A stretch of DNA of 64,000 nt from Acidobacteriota bacterium (GCA_012103255.1 WLXD01000004.1:334460-398459); one strand, 5' to 3'; counted from the first letter of the stretch, positions 53,970-62,610 are shown. Program-made: numbers and translations. The notes: generated by a model not told the origin, from the sequence alone.

Positions 53970-55450
53970 CCAACCGTAAGCCCCTCTCGACGTTAGGTCT
54001 GATCGCGCTGACCGCCTTCATTGGCGGCGGCGCGCTGCGCCACGCTGACACTGCTGCGGCACAGCAGCAGGAAGAGGCGATGTTCGCGGGCAACTTCGAA
54101 CGCAACATGATCTCCGACGCCACGAACCTCCCGTCGGAGTGGGATGTGCGCTCGGGCACGAACATCAAATGGTCGGCTCCGGTCGGCTCGCAGAGCTACG
54201 CGGGCCCTGTCGTGGCCGGTGGCAAGGTCTTTGTTGGCACCAACAACGAGGGCCTGCGGAATCCGGACATGCCCAATGACCGCGGGGTCATGATGGCGTT
54301 CGACCAGGAAAGCGGCGAGTTCCTCTGGCAGTACGCCACCGAGAAGCTCACCGCCGGTCGAGTGAATGACTGGCCGCTGCAGGGCGTTTGCTCTACGCCT
54401 TTTATCCAGGGCGACCGGCTCTGGTACGTATCCAACCAGGCACACATCGTCGCGCTGGACGTGAATGGCCATCGCGACGGCGACAATGACGGCCCGTTCG
54501 CCGACGAGGTCCACACGTCCGCTATCGACGGTGACGTGCTCTGGTCGTACGACATGATCGGTGAAGTTGACGCCTTCCCGCACAACCTGGCGACGAGCTC
54601 GCCGCTGGTTGTCGGTGATCTGGTGTTTGTGTCGACCGGCAATGGAGTCGACGAAGGGCACATCAATATTCCTTCGCCGTTCGGTCCCAGCTTCATGGCC
54701 GTCAACAAGAACACTGGTGAACTCATCTGGGAGAATTCGGATCCGGGCGAGGACATCCTCCACGGCACGTGGACCAACCCGACCTACGCCGTGGTGAACG
54801 GCACGCCACAGGTGATCTTCCCGGGCGGTGACGGCTGGGTGCGCTCGTTCGTGCCGGAAACCGGCGAGATCCTCTGGATGTTCGACGCCAACCCCAAGGA
54901 CTCGGAGTGGGCCCTGGGTGGGCGCGGCACGCGCAACAACATCATCTCGACGGCAGTCGTTTACGACAACAAGATGTACATCGGCGTGGGCCAGGATCCC
55001 GAGCACGGTGAGGCGCCCGGGCACTTCTGGGTTGTCGACATCACCGGCAGCGGCGATATCACCGACGCAGTCGTTTGGAACCGTAGCGGCGAAGATTTCC
55101 ATCGCACGATCTCGACGGCCGCAATCCACGACGGCATCGTCTACATCTCGGACCTGTCGGGCTTCCTCTACGCCCTCGACGCCGAGACCGGCGAGCACTA
55201 CTGGACCTACGACACCTTCGCGGCGGTCTGGGGTTCGGCCTTCGTTGCCGACGGTAAGGTCTACCTGGGTGACGAGGATGGCGACATCATCGTGCTGCAG
55301 GCCGGCAAGGAACTCGTAGAACTCGCCGAGATGAACATGGGCGCTTCGGTCTACACGACGCCCTGGGCGGAAGACGGCGTGCTCTACGTGCTGTCCCGCA
55401 ACCGTCTCTACGCGATCGAGACCGGCGCGCAGTCGGAGCCGATGAACTGA
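53966..55450 (+). CDS. Secreted PQQ-like beta-propeller protein (3)
   Basis: The 494-residue protein has a signal peptide (TLGLIALTAFIGGGALRHA, cleavage near TAAAQQQ). Seven or so PQQ-like blades follow: MAFDQESGEFLWQYA, AVNKNTGELIWENS, SFVPETGEILWMFD, ALDAETGEHYWTYD and LYAIETGAQSEP at the end. An Asp/Asn/Gly-rich insert (VNGHRDGDNDGPFAD) resembles a calcium-binding loop. It is the closest of the set to alcohol-dehydrogenase-like quinoproteins, but no adjacent-cysteine pair is seen, so catalysis is not supported. The ATG overlaps the stop of propeller 2, and its own stop overlaps the following thioesterase frame. Confidence 0.86.
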   Translation: MTNRKPLSTLGLIALTAFIGGGALRHADTAAAQQQEEAMFAGNFERNMISDATNLPSEWDVRSGTNIKWSAPVGSQSYAGPVVAGGKVFVGTNNEGLRNPDMPNDRGVMMAFDQESGEFLWQYATEKLTAGRVNDWPLQGVCSTPFIQGDRLWYVSNQAHIVALDVNGHRDGDNDGPFADEVHTSAIDGDVLWSYDMIGEVDAFPHNLATSSPLVVGDLVFVSTGNGVDEGHINIPSPFGPSFMAVNKNTGELIWENSDPGEDILHGTWTNPTYAVVNGTPQVIFPGGDGWVRSFVPETGEILWMFDANPKDSEWALGGRGTRNNIISTAVVYDNKMYIGVGQDPEHGEAPGHFWVVDITGSGDITDAVVWNRSGEDFHRTISTAAIHDGIVYISDLSGFLYALDAETGEHYWTYDTFAAVWGSAFVADGKVYLGDEDGDIIVLQAGKELVELAEMNMGASVYTTPWAEDGVLYVLSRNRLYAIETGAQSEPMN

Positions 55451-55872
55451 GCTCGGAGCAGCACTGGAGGCGCCTCGAACGTCTGTACATCGAGGCGCCC
55501 ACCAATGCCTACTACCGCCCTACGATCGAGGTCGCCGACGCGACGGCGACCGTGCGGATCCCGGTGCGCGAAGAGTTCTTCCATGCGGCGGGCGCGGTTC
55601 ATGGATCGCACTACTTCAAGGCGCTAGACGACGCCGCATTCTTCGCCGTGGCCTCGCTCGTCGACGACAACTTCGTTCTCACGGCGTCGTTCAACATGTA
55701 TTTCGAGCGACCGGTGAGCGCGGGGACGTTGACCGCCATCGGCAAGGTCATCCAACGTGGCCGACGCGTATTTCTGGCCGAATCGCGGCTCACCGACGAC
55801 GACGGCTGCGAACTCGCCCGCGGCAGCGGCACATTCATGCGTAGTTCGACGGCATGGGACGAGCTCCCATAA
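55447..55872 (+). CDS. PaaI-type hotdog thioesterase, unusual start
   Basis: The 141-residue hotdog protein has FHAAGAVHGSHYFKALDDAAFFA, the PaaI-type motif with HGS and a nearby Asp, VLTASFNMYFERPVSAG and LARGSGTFMRS. The conserved N-terminal helix (HWRRLERLYIEAP) lies upstream of the first ATG/GTG-type start (GTG 55552), and the only upstream candidate is a CTG overlapping the previous stop codon (CTGA at 55447). Other genes here use ATGA, GTGA and TTGA overlaps, so CTG is plausible but unproven. It should hydrolyse an acyl-CoA thioester. The substrate is unknown. Confidence 0.8.
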   Translation: MSSEQHWRRLERLYIEAPTNAYYRPTIEVADATATVRIPVREEFFHAAGAVHGSHYFKALDDAAFFAVASLVDDNFVLTASFNMYFERPVSAGTLTAIGKVIQRGRRVFLAESRLTDDDGCELARGSGTFMRSSTAWDELP

Positions 55873-56184
55873 AAAAGACGGCGGCTGGATCCGGGTCCAC
55901 TGGCCAATCTCGCGATAAAGCCACCGTTTCCAACCGCCGCCGCGAACGCGGGTATGGCAACCCGCCCGTGAAAGCGCGCCTTGGGTCGAGGTGTTTTCAA
56001 ATCTCGCTTTCACTTCTGATCACCCTACGTGGGCCCCGGGCCGCGGACTTGATGAGAACCTTCGGAATGTCGAAGGATTCCTTGAGGAACCGCCCCGACA
56101 GCGTTAGCTTGGGTTCTCGGCGAGGTTTCGAGGCCTCCCATACCGCCACCGGCGCCTGAACTCCCCCGCTGCTCTGGAGCAACC
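55873..56184 (+). other. 312-nt intergenic region with a long inverted repeat
   Basis: No open frame of quality is seen. GTGAAAGCG (55968-55976) and CGCTTTCAC (56005-56013) form a perfect 9-bp stem with a 28-nt loop. GCGGGTATGGCAACCCGC just before it can form a second hairpin, and CCTTCGGAATGTCGAAGG further on a third. The region could be a structured leader for the propeller gene at 56185. It does not match a riboswitch class I know. Confidence 0.4.
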
Positions 56185-57531
56185 GTGAAATCGACCCGCA
56201 CAGGCCTGGCCTGCACTATCGCCCTGCTCGTGACCGTGCTCTCCGTGGGCTCGACGCATGCCAACGACGAGAACAACTGGCCGGGTCTCGGCGGCCCGTC
56301 CGGCAATCGGATCTCCACAGAAACCGACCTACCGATCGAATGGGGCCCGGAAAAGAACGTTGCCTGGAAGACCCCGATCCCGGGTCGCGGCTACTCATCG
56401 CCGGTGATCTGGGGAGACCGGATCTTCGTGACCACGGCGATCAAAGGCGACGAAGTGCCGGGCCACGAGGTTGCCCAGCACATACTGGGTGGCGGCCCCT
56501 GGGTGCACCCGGACAGCGTGGACGGCACGTTCGTGCACCAATACAGGGTCGTGGCGCTCGACGTGAACGGCGGTGACATTCTCTGGGACGAACTCGCGCA
56601 CGAAGGCCTCCCCTACGACGATCGCCACAAGAACAGCTCATACGCGGCGCCGACGACGGCAACCGACGGAGAGTTCGTCTACGCCTACTTCGGCACCCCC
56701 GGATTGTTCGCCTACGACTTCGACGGGAACCTGCAGTGGTCCGCCAAGATCGGTAACGTTCCCACCCTGGGCATGGGCGTCGGATCCTCACCGGTGCTCG
56801 CCGGCGATCTGGTGATCATTCAGGCCGACGAAGACGCCGGTGACAACTCGGCGCTCGTTGCGTTCGACAAACGCACGGGCGAGGAGGCCTGGCGCGTGGC
56901 ACGGCCCACGAGCGTCACGTGGACAACCCCCACTCTGGTGCAGGGCGACGATCGGAACGAACTCGTCACGATCGCAAACGAGTGGCTGATCTCCTATGAC
57001 CCGGCCACCGGTGAAGAGCTGTGGCGCATGCAGGGTCTCGAGGCCAACGCGATCCATCGGCCGCTGCTACACGACGACACGGTCATCGCGACAGCGGGCT
57101 ATCCGCAGAAGGTCACCAAGGCCGTGCGACTCGGCGGCTCGGGTGACCTGACCGACACCGACTACCTGGAGTGGAGCTACAACAAGGGGACTGCCTACAT
57201 CCCCTCGAACCTGGTCTACGACGGTTACGTCTACCTGCTCAACGACCAGGGCGTGCTCACCTGCCTCGACGCGGAGACCGGCAAGATCGTTTACGAGGGT
57301 GGCCGCATGCCGGTGTCCCAGAGATTCTCCGCCTCTCCGGTGGCGTTCGATGGGAAGTTCATGATGTCCGGGATGGACGGCGAAGTTTTCGTGGTCCAGG
57401 CCGGTCCAAATTTCGAGATCCTCGCGACGAATTCTCTCGGCGAAGGCATCTGGGCGACGCCGTCAATCGCCAACGGGCGCATCTACATCCGTACACTCGA
57501 TCACCTCTGGGCTATCGAGAAGATGGATTGA
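56185..57531 (+). CDS. Secreted PQQ-like beta-propeller protein (4)
   Basis: The 448-residue protein starts at GTG with GGAG 5 nt upstream. It has a signal peptide (LACTIALLVTVLSVGSTHA|NDENN). The mature start NNWPGLGGPSGNRISTETDL is a variant of the NNWPQWRGP family opening. Blades read ALDVNGGDILWDEL, AYDFDGNLQWSAK, AFDKRTGEEAWRV, SYDPATGEELWRM and CLDAETGKIVYEG. It resembles propeller 1 in length and order, so the two may be an old duplication pair. The stop overlaps the dut start (TTGA), an unexpected coupling of a secreted protein to a nucleotide enzyme. Confidence 0.88.
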   Translation: MKSTRTGLACTIALLVTVLSVGSTHANDENNWPGLGGPSGNRISTETDLPIEWGPEKNVAWKTPIPGRGYSSPVIWGDRIFVTTAIKGDEVPGHEVAQHILGGGPWVHPDSVDGTFVHQYRVVALDVNGGDILWDELAHEGLPYDDRHKNSSYAAPTTATDGEFVYAYFGTPGLFAYDFDGNLQWSAKIGNVPTLGMGVGSSPVLAGDLVIIQADEDAGDNSALVAFDKRTGEEAWRVARPTSVTWTTPTLVQGDDRNELVTIANEWLISYDPATGEELWRMQGLEANAIHRPLLHDDTVIATAGYPQKVTKAVRLGGSGDLTDTDYLEWSYNKGTAYIPSNLVYDGYVYLLNDQGVLTCLDAETGKIVYEGGRMPVSQRFSASPVAFDGKFMMSGMDGEVFVVQAGPNFEILATNSLGEGIWATPSIANGRIYIRTLDHLWAIEKMD

Positions 57532-57983
57532 GTCGCACCGAGGTGTGGGTTCAGGTGCGTCGCCTTCCAGGCAGCGAAGACCTGGGCCTGCCGGCGTACC
57601 AGACTGCCGATTCCGCGGCCGTAGATCTGCCTGCCGCCGTCGACTCACCCGTGGTGATCGCGCCGGGTGCGATCAAACTCATTCCGACGGGACTGACGAT
57701 CGCCTTGCCGAGCGGCTTCGAGGCGCAGGTGCGACCGCGTTCCGGACTTGCGGTGAAGCATGGCCTCAGCCTGCCCAACACGCCGGCCACGATCGATGCT
57801 GACTACCGAGGCGAGATCCGCGTGCCGGTGATCAACCACGGCGCAGAGCCCTTCACGATCGAGCGCGGCATGCGCGTGGCGCAGATGCTGGTGCTGCCGG
57901 TGCCACGCATTGTCTGGGACGAGGTCGAGGAACTGCCCGGTTCCGAACGCGGCGGCGGTGGCTTCGGTCACACTGGGACCTAG
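57528..57983 (+). CDS. dut: dUTP diphosphatase (dUTPase)
   Basis: The 151-residue trimeric enzyme hydrolyses dUTP to dUMP and pyrophosphate, keeping uracil out of DNA and feeding thymidylate synthesis. The five motifs are: I DSAAVDLPA (the usual Gly is replaced by Ala-Val), II RPRSGLA, III ATIDADYRGE with the catalytic Asp, IV RGMRVAQMLV, and V ERGGGGFGHTG, the flexible P-loop-like tail. The TTG at 57528 overlaps the propeller 4 stop; a GTG five codons later (57543) is an alternative. Confidence 0.94.
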   Translation: MSRTEVWVQVRRLPGSEDLGLPAYQTADSAAVDLPAAVDSPVVIAPGAIKLIPTGLTIALPSGFEAQVRPRSGLAVKHGLSLPNTPATIDADYRGEIRVPVINHGAEPFTIERGMRVAQMLVLPVPRIVWDEVEELPGSERGGGGFGHTGT

Positions 57984-58072
57984 CCGGCCCAAACCGCCAG
58001 GAAACGATAGCCGCCGACTCGTGATACCAATTGCGCTCGCCGAGGTGGGGACCTCTAGGACGTGGGTGACTG

Positions 58073-60007
58073 GTGGGCAAGATCGACTTCGCGGCACAGC
58101 TGAGTGCAGCGCAATTCCGTGCAGCTACGCACGCGAAAGGCCCGCTGCGCGTTGTTGGCGGCCCCGGCGGCGGCAAGACCCGTGTGCTCACCTACCGCAT
58201 CGCATGGATGGTGCGTGAAGCAGGCATCGAACCCGAAAACATCCTGGCCCTGACGTTCACCAACAAGGCCGCCACGGAGATGAAGGAACGCCTGGCGGCG
58301 CTTCTCGGGGACGACGTCAAGATCGCCGCTTCGACGATCCACTCGTGGGCCTATCGGTTCCTGTGTATTTACCGGGGCAAGAACGCAGACGGAATCCTGG
58401 GCACATGGAACCCCAACGCGAAGAGTTCGATCCTGGCTGACGCAAGGCAGTACTTCGCTTGGCAGCAGTCGGTGCAGGCTGCCAAGGTCGACGTGGCACC
58501 CGCGTTCGCGATGCATACCGTCTCGCGCGCCAAGAACAACGGTGTCTCCCGTGCCGCGCTGCGGAGCAACGCGGCGGAGGCCAGTGACCACAAGGTTGTG
58601 CGCGCCTGTGATGCCTGGCACGAGTACGAGAAGTGGCAGGAGAGGATGAAGGTGATCGACTTCGACGATCTCCTGATCCTCGCCAACGAGCTTCTCGCCC
58701 GGCCCGACATCATCAAGAAGGTGCACGACTATCACAAGGTCGTGCTGCTCGATGAAAGTCAGGATACGAACCTGGTGCAGTGGGGCATCGTGCGGAAACT
58801 GGCACCGCCGCCCAAGTCCGAGCTCACTGTCGTTGGCGATTACGACCAGAGCATCTACGGCTGGCGCGGGGCCGCCGCCGAGAGTTTCCTCGAATTCGTC
58901 CAGGACTACCGAGCCGAGACAGTCAAACTGGAGACGAACTACCGGTCGACCAGCGCGATCGTGGATGCTGCCAACACGCTGATCGAGCGCAACGGATCGC
59001 GCGAGGAGAAGGTCCTCGAAGCCGCCGGCAAGCCTGGCACGGTCCCGTTCGTGCGAGTCGAACCCGATGCGGGTGTCGAGGCCTCTCGCGGAGTGGAACA
59101 AGTTCGTCGCTGGCTGGCCGACTACGAGGCCGGCGAAGTTGCGATCCTGGTTCGCGCCTGGTGGCTCACGCGTAGCTTCGAGGAGCGTCTGCTCAAGGGC
59201 CGAATTCCATACCGCGTGGTCGGCGGCCCGGCGTTCTTCGGCCGCCGCGAAGTCGCCGATCTGCTCGCCTACGTGACGCTCGTCGTCGACCCCACTCGAG
59301 ACGCGGCCCTGCAACGAATCCTCAATGTTCCCAACCGCTTCCTCGGCGCCGCAGCGTGGCGCGCTGTCGAGCGCCACGCGCTGAAACGCGAGATGCCGGC
59401 CCTGGCCGCCCTGTCTGATCCGGGGCTGCGGTGGCCGAAGAAATACATGCGCGATCGCTCGATGGATCTTTACGTTCTTCTACAAAGGTTGCGACGCTTC
59501 GACGGCGAAACGCGCGAGCTCATCGAAGAAATTCTCGCGAAGACCCGCTACATGGCCTGGCTGAAGGAAGAGTGCGAGCCCGAGGAACTGCGTCAGCGGA
59601 AAGACAACATCGACGAGATGCTGACCGCCGCCGAGGAGCATCCCGACCCCGCTGACTTCGTCTTCTACGCGGAGCAACTGACGCCGAAGAAGGACGACAG
59701 CGAGGAAGGCGTGGTGCTCACCAGCATCCACGGCGCCAAGGGGCTCGAGTTCCCGTGCGTGATCGTCGCCGGGTGCGCTGAGGGCATCCTGCCCCATGAG
59801 CGCTGCGAAGATGTCGAGGAAGAGCGCCGGCTGGCCTACGTGGCCATCACGCGCGCCGAGCGCGAGTTGATGATGACCGCGGCCACGCTCTACCGGAACC
59901 GCGGCTACACGCCCAGCCGATTCCTTGAAGAGGCAGGACTGGAAGTGCCCGAATGGGAGCCAGTCACCGGACCGCCCGAAACCACGGAATCCGTAGCTAC
60001 GGTGTAA
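58073..60007 (+). CDS. UvrD/Rep-family superfamily 1 DNA helicase
   Basis: The 644-residue protein has the SF1A helicase motifs: Q motif LSAAQFRAATHA, Walker A GGPGGGKTRVL (about 29-39), Ia ALTFTNKAATEMKERL, II VVLLDESQDTN (usually DEFQDTN), III VVGDYDQSIYGWRGA, IV LETNYRSTSAIV, V VVLTSIHGAKGLEFPCVIV and VI RRLAYVAITRAERELMM. It should unwind DNA 3' to 5' in repair or replication restart. It is shorter than UvrD or PcrA (about 720), lacks the extended C-terminal region, and has several motif substitutions, so it may be a lineage-specific paralogue. Confidence 0.92.
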   Translation: MGKIDFAAQLSAAQFRAATHAKGPLRVVGGPGGGKTRVLTYRIAWMVREAGIEPENILALTFTNKAATEMKERLAALLGDDVKIAASTIHSWAYRFLCIYRGKNADGILGTWNPNAKSSILADARQYFAWQQSVQAAKVDVAPAFAMHTVSRAKNNGVSRAALRSNAAEASDHKVVRACDAWHEYEKWQERMKVIDFDDLLILANELLARPDIIKKVHDYHKVVLLDESQDTNLVQWGIVRKLAPPPKSELTVVGDYDQSIYGWRGAAAESFLEFVQDYRAETVKLETNYRSTSAIVDAANTLIERNGSREEKVLEAAGKPGTVPFVRVEPDAGVEASRGVEQVRRWLADYEAGEVAILVRAWWLTRSFEERLLKGRIPYRVVGGPAFFGRREVADLLAYVTLVVDPTRDAALQRILNVPNRFLGAAAWRAVERHALKREMPALAALSDPGLRWPKKYMRDRSMDLYVLLQRLRRFDGETRELIEEILAKTRYMAWLKEECEPEELRQRKDNIDEMLTAAEEHPDPADFVFYAEQLTPKKDDSEEGVVLTSIHGAKGLEFPCVIVAGCAEGILPHERCEDVEEERRLAYVAITRAERELMMTAATLYRNRGYTPSRFLEEAGLEVPEWEPVTGPPETTESVATV

Positions 60008-60331
60008 GCCGCGGGGCCGCTGCGAACGGTTCGCCTCGCTCGATCGAGCGGCGAAACCGGCTTGGAAACCCCTGGGTCAGAGGCGACCGCCCCATGCTCC
60101 GGGTCGGCTGGCTCAGGGGCTTCCGCCGGAAAGTCCGTGCGCTATGCGCACTATTCATTGGAACAAACTGCGGCCGGTTTCGCCGTCGTTGCGCGGCAAA
60201 GATCTGTAAAGAGTTGTCAACGCAGCCCGTGGTTTCGAGCTTCGGAATGCGTGGGGCTCGGGTCTACCCTCGGAGGGCGGCGTCCATGTCGCGATGCGCC
60301 CAAGTCGACACATCCGCCAGCGATCCGAGTC
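60008..60331 (+). other. 324-nt intergenic region rich in palindromes
   Basis: No convincing small gene is present. CGCTCGATCGAGCG (60037-60050) is a perfect 14-nt palindrome inside a longer GGTTCGC/GCGAAACC stem just after the helicase stop and may act in termination or RNA processing. CCCCTG (60069-60074) can pair with CAGGGG (60114-60119), and GTGCGC-TAT-GCGCAC (60137-60151) is a perfect hairpin. This density suggests a structured transcript, but the high GC content also makes chance stems likely. Confidence 0.35.
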
Positions 60332-62155
60332 ATGTCGAAACAAGCCTCCAGAACAACCGCTATCGCTTCGGCCATCGTGCGCACAGCGTTCGTCTTGGCC
60401 GTGAGCGCAAGCGTCCTCGGCCTGGAGGTCCTCGCCGCGCAATCCGGGTCGCCCGATCGGGTGGCATCGCAGATCTGGACAATCGCTCTCGCTCCTGGTG
60501 AAGCGGCGGCACTGGATGATCTGGATCGCGGAGAAATGCGCATCGTCTGGCGACGCGAAATGCCGAGAGTGGAACTTGCGCGACTCGAAACCGAGACCTC
60601 GGCCTCGCCGGCGAGGCACAAGGGCTCCCAGGCTCCGCGCTTCGATGGCTGCTTTCTGGCCGCAGCTTTCGACTATTCGGACGGCAACCGGCTCGGAGGC
60701 GAGGCGATAGCGCGACGCGGAGCCGAGGCTCGCCTCGGCGGCGATGACCGTGATCGGTACCTCCGGGTACTGCCTGCCGAGACCGGTCGGGCGGCCGCAA
60801 CGGTTACGTTGTTCGACGCCGGCGTTGAGAACGACACCCTCTACTACCTCGACGGGCGCCAGCTCGACCGATTCGTCCTCACGGTACGTGCCGACAATCC
60901 GCTCACTGCGCAACTCCGGGACGCGTCGGGTCGAACGGTCGAGGTATCTGAGCGCCCGGTCGATGATCCGCGCGCTTGGAGGCAATTCGAGATCCCTGTT
61001 CCATCGGACGGGCTGCATGAACATCACCTCGCCGAACTACGGCTGGCCGGCGGCGGATCGTTCGACATCAACCGCATCGATCTCTGCCGCGGCACCGCAG
61101 CTCCGGAGCTTGCGCAACGCGGTACTACCGACGGCCGCGCCATGTGGTTCTGGCACACCTCCGACCTGCTGGGGGCCGGATCGGCAGCGACTGAAGAGCT
61201 GATCGAGTTGGCCGAGGCTACAGGCGTGACCCGGATCCACATGCAGATCCCGAGCGGCCTCGACGAGGCGGAAACGCGCCGCGCCGTCGCCGAGGTCATT
61301 GGTGACCTCGGTGCTGCCGGTATCGAGACCTTCGCCCTGGATGGCGCGCCCGACTACAACAGCGCAGGCGGCCGCCGGACGCTGGGCCGTGCGCTTGACC
61401 GGGTCATGGCGCACAACGCAGCCGTGGCGCCGGCTGGTCGCTTCCGCGGCGTGCATCTCGATGTCGAGCCCTACTTGGCAGACTCCTGGGGAACCAACCG
61501 CCCCGAAGCAATCGCCGGCTACCTTGCGATGCTCGAGGAATCGGCCGCGCGAATCGACGGCCTGGCGTTCGACGTCGCCGTGCCGTTCTGGTTTGACGGC
61601 ATCCAGGTTCGCGAGGAAACGCATGAAGGCTGGCAGGTCCGATCACTAACCGCTGCTGTACTGGAGTACGCGTCGGACGTCACCGTCATGGACTACAGGA
61701 CAACGAGCGCCGGCAGCAACGGCATCCTCGCTCTGGCCTCCACGGAACTCGTGGCGGCCGCGGCCGCCGGCAAACGCCTCTGGATCGGTCTCGAAACCAC
61801 CTGGCTCCCCGATGAGACGCTGATCCGATTCCGCGCCGACGCTCTACCAGGCCTGCCAACGCCGGGCGAGCGCGACTGGTGGGTAGTTCAGATCGGCGGC
61901 GAACTTCTTGCCGTCCCCGACGAGCTCCTCGGAACACTCGATGACTCGAGCCAACGGGGCGGTGTGGTTCGTCACTGGCCTGCCTACACACTCGATATCC
62001 CGGCGAGCCGACAGACCTTCTACGACCTGGGCTACGACGCGCTCGATAGCGCCCTGCAATCCACCGACGAAGGTCTCGCAGGGCACCCAGCCTTCGCCGG
62101 GTTCGCGCTCCATTACGAGCGCCCGTTGCGACGCCTGCTCGAGGCCGCTCGCTAG
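60332..62155 (+). CDS. Secreted TIM-barrel-like protein (putative glycosidase)
   Basis: The 607-residue protein from ATG 60332 has a hydrophobic leader (residues 8-34, ending LEVLAAQSG). The first half (about 40-270) is beta-sandwich-like. The second half (about 270-607) reads like a TIM barrel: MWFWHTSDLLG, VTRIHMQIPSGLD, IETFALDGAPDYNSAGG, FRGVHLDVEPYLAD (with Asp and Glu placed as in GH18-like acids), DVTVMDYRTTSAGSNGI and KRLWIGLETTWLPDE. These strand-end Asp/Glu residues suggest a glycoside hydrolase or a related binding protein, but I cannot assign a family. No operon partner is evident. Confidence 0.72.
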   Translation: MSKQASRTTAIASAIVRTAFVLAVSASVLGLEVLAAQSGSPDRVASQIWTIALAPGEAAALDDLDRGEMRIVWRREMPRVELARLETETSASPARHKGSQAPRFDGCFLAAAFDYSDGNRLGGEAIARRGAEARLGGDDRDRYLRVLPAETGRAAATVTLFDAGVENDTLYYLDGRQLDRFVLTVRADNPLTAQLRDASGRTVEVSERPVDDPRAWRQFEIPVPSDGLHEHHLAELRLAGGGSFDINRIDLCRGTAAPELAQRGTTDGRAMWFWHTSDLLGAGSAATEELIELAEATGVTRIHMQIPSGLDEAETRRAVAEVIGDLGAAGIETFALDGAPDYNSAGGRRTLGRALDRVMAHNAAVAPAGRFRGVHLDVEPYLADSWGTNRPEAIAGYLAMLEESAARIDGLAFDVAVPFWFDGIQVREETHEGWQVRSLTAAVLEYASDVTVMDYRTTSAGSNGILALASTELVAAAAAGKRLWIGLETTWLPDETLIRFRADALPGLPTPGERDWWVVQIGGELLAVPDELLGTLDDSSQRGGVVRHWPAYTLDIPASRQTFYDLGYDALDSALQSTDEGLAGHPAFAGFALHYERPLRRLLEAAR

Positions 62156-62210
62156 CCGCATCAAGCCGCCGCGCTCGATTCCAACCTTCCGACGAGATCG
62201 GGCGTCTGAC

Positions 62211-62248
62211 TTGTATACCTAAAATTCTTATGCATAAATCCTTATAGG
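62211..62248 (+). promoter_or_regulatory. Promoter region and candidate operator, module E
   Basis: TTGTAT (62211-62216) and ATAAAT (62234-62239) at 17-nt spacing are a possible promoter. The perfect 10-bp palindrome TTATGCATAA (62228-62237) overlaps the -10 element, and CCTA and TAGG lie almost symmetrically outside it. The region is strikingly AT-rich against its surroundings. Confidence 0.5.
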
Positions 62249-62276
62249 CAACTCGTGAACGCTACCAGGACACCTC

Positions 62277-62600
62277 ATGGATCTGCTGAAGGGCACGCTC
62301 GACGTGCTCATTCTGAGAACGCTGTCGGACTCTCCCTCCCACGGATATGCGGTGGCGCGAGCTATCCGGGAACAGTCCGCGGAGACACTCATCGTCGAGG
62401 AAGGCGCGCTGTATCCAGCGCTACGTCGACTCGAGAAGCGTGGCCTGTTGAAGGCCTCCTGGGGCCGCACCGATACCGGGCGCGAGGCGAAGTTCTATGC
62501 CCTGACCGCGCCGGGCAAGAAACAACTCAAGCAGGCGATGTCCGACTGGGATCGCTACGTCGAAGCTATGGGCCTGGTGCTCCGAGGCCCGCAGGCCTGA
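62277..62600 (+). CDS. PadR-family repressor (module E)
   Basis: The 107-residue protein opens MDLLKGTLDVLILRTLSDSP and SHGYAVARAIREQS, followed by LIVEEGALYPALRRLEKRGLL (recognition helix) and GREAKFYALTAPGKKQL (wing and start of the dimer helix). It belongs to the same PadR subtype as the broken copy in module D, and unlike that one it is intact, so it shows what the unbroken D protein would look like. The ADOP gene starts 10 nt after its stop; this is the only module without an overlap. Confidence 0.93.
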   Translation: MDLLKGTLDVLILRTLSDSPSHGYAVARAIREQSAETLIVEEGALYPALRRLEKRGLLKASWGRTDTGREAKFYALTAPGKKQLKQAMSDWDRYVEAMGLVLRGPQA

Positions 62601-62610
62601 GTTTCAGACA

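Noticed and set aside
55873..56184. Possible cyclic di-GMP (GEMM) riboswitch, suggested by a GATAAAGCCACCG segment
   Set aside because: The partner strand that should pair with CCACC and the conserved GGGCAAACC-like 5' part are absent.
45206..57531. Propellers as true PQQ-dependent dehydrogenases
   Set aside because: The adjacent-cysteine pair and PQQ/calcium ligands of quinoprotein alcohol dehydrogenases are not seen; repeats are of the PQQ-like structural type only.
58055..59377. A 440-codon minus-strand frame opposite the helicase
   Set aside because: The plus strand has all helicase motifs; the antisense translation has none.
60120..60331. GGAAAGTCCG resembling the RNase P RNA core
   Set aside because: The other universally conserved RNase P segments do not follow, and the gap is too short for the whole RNA.
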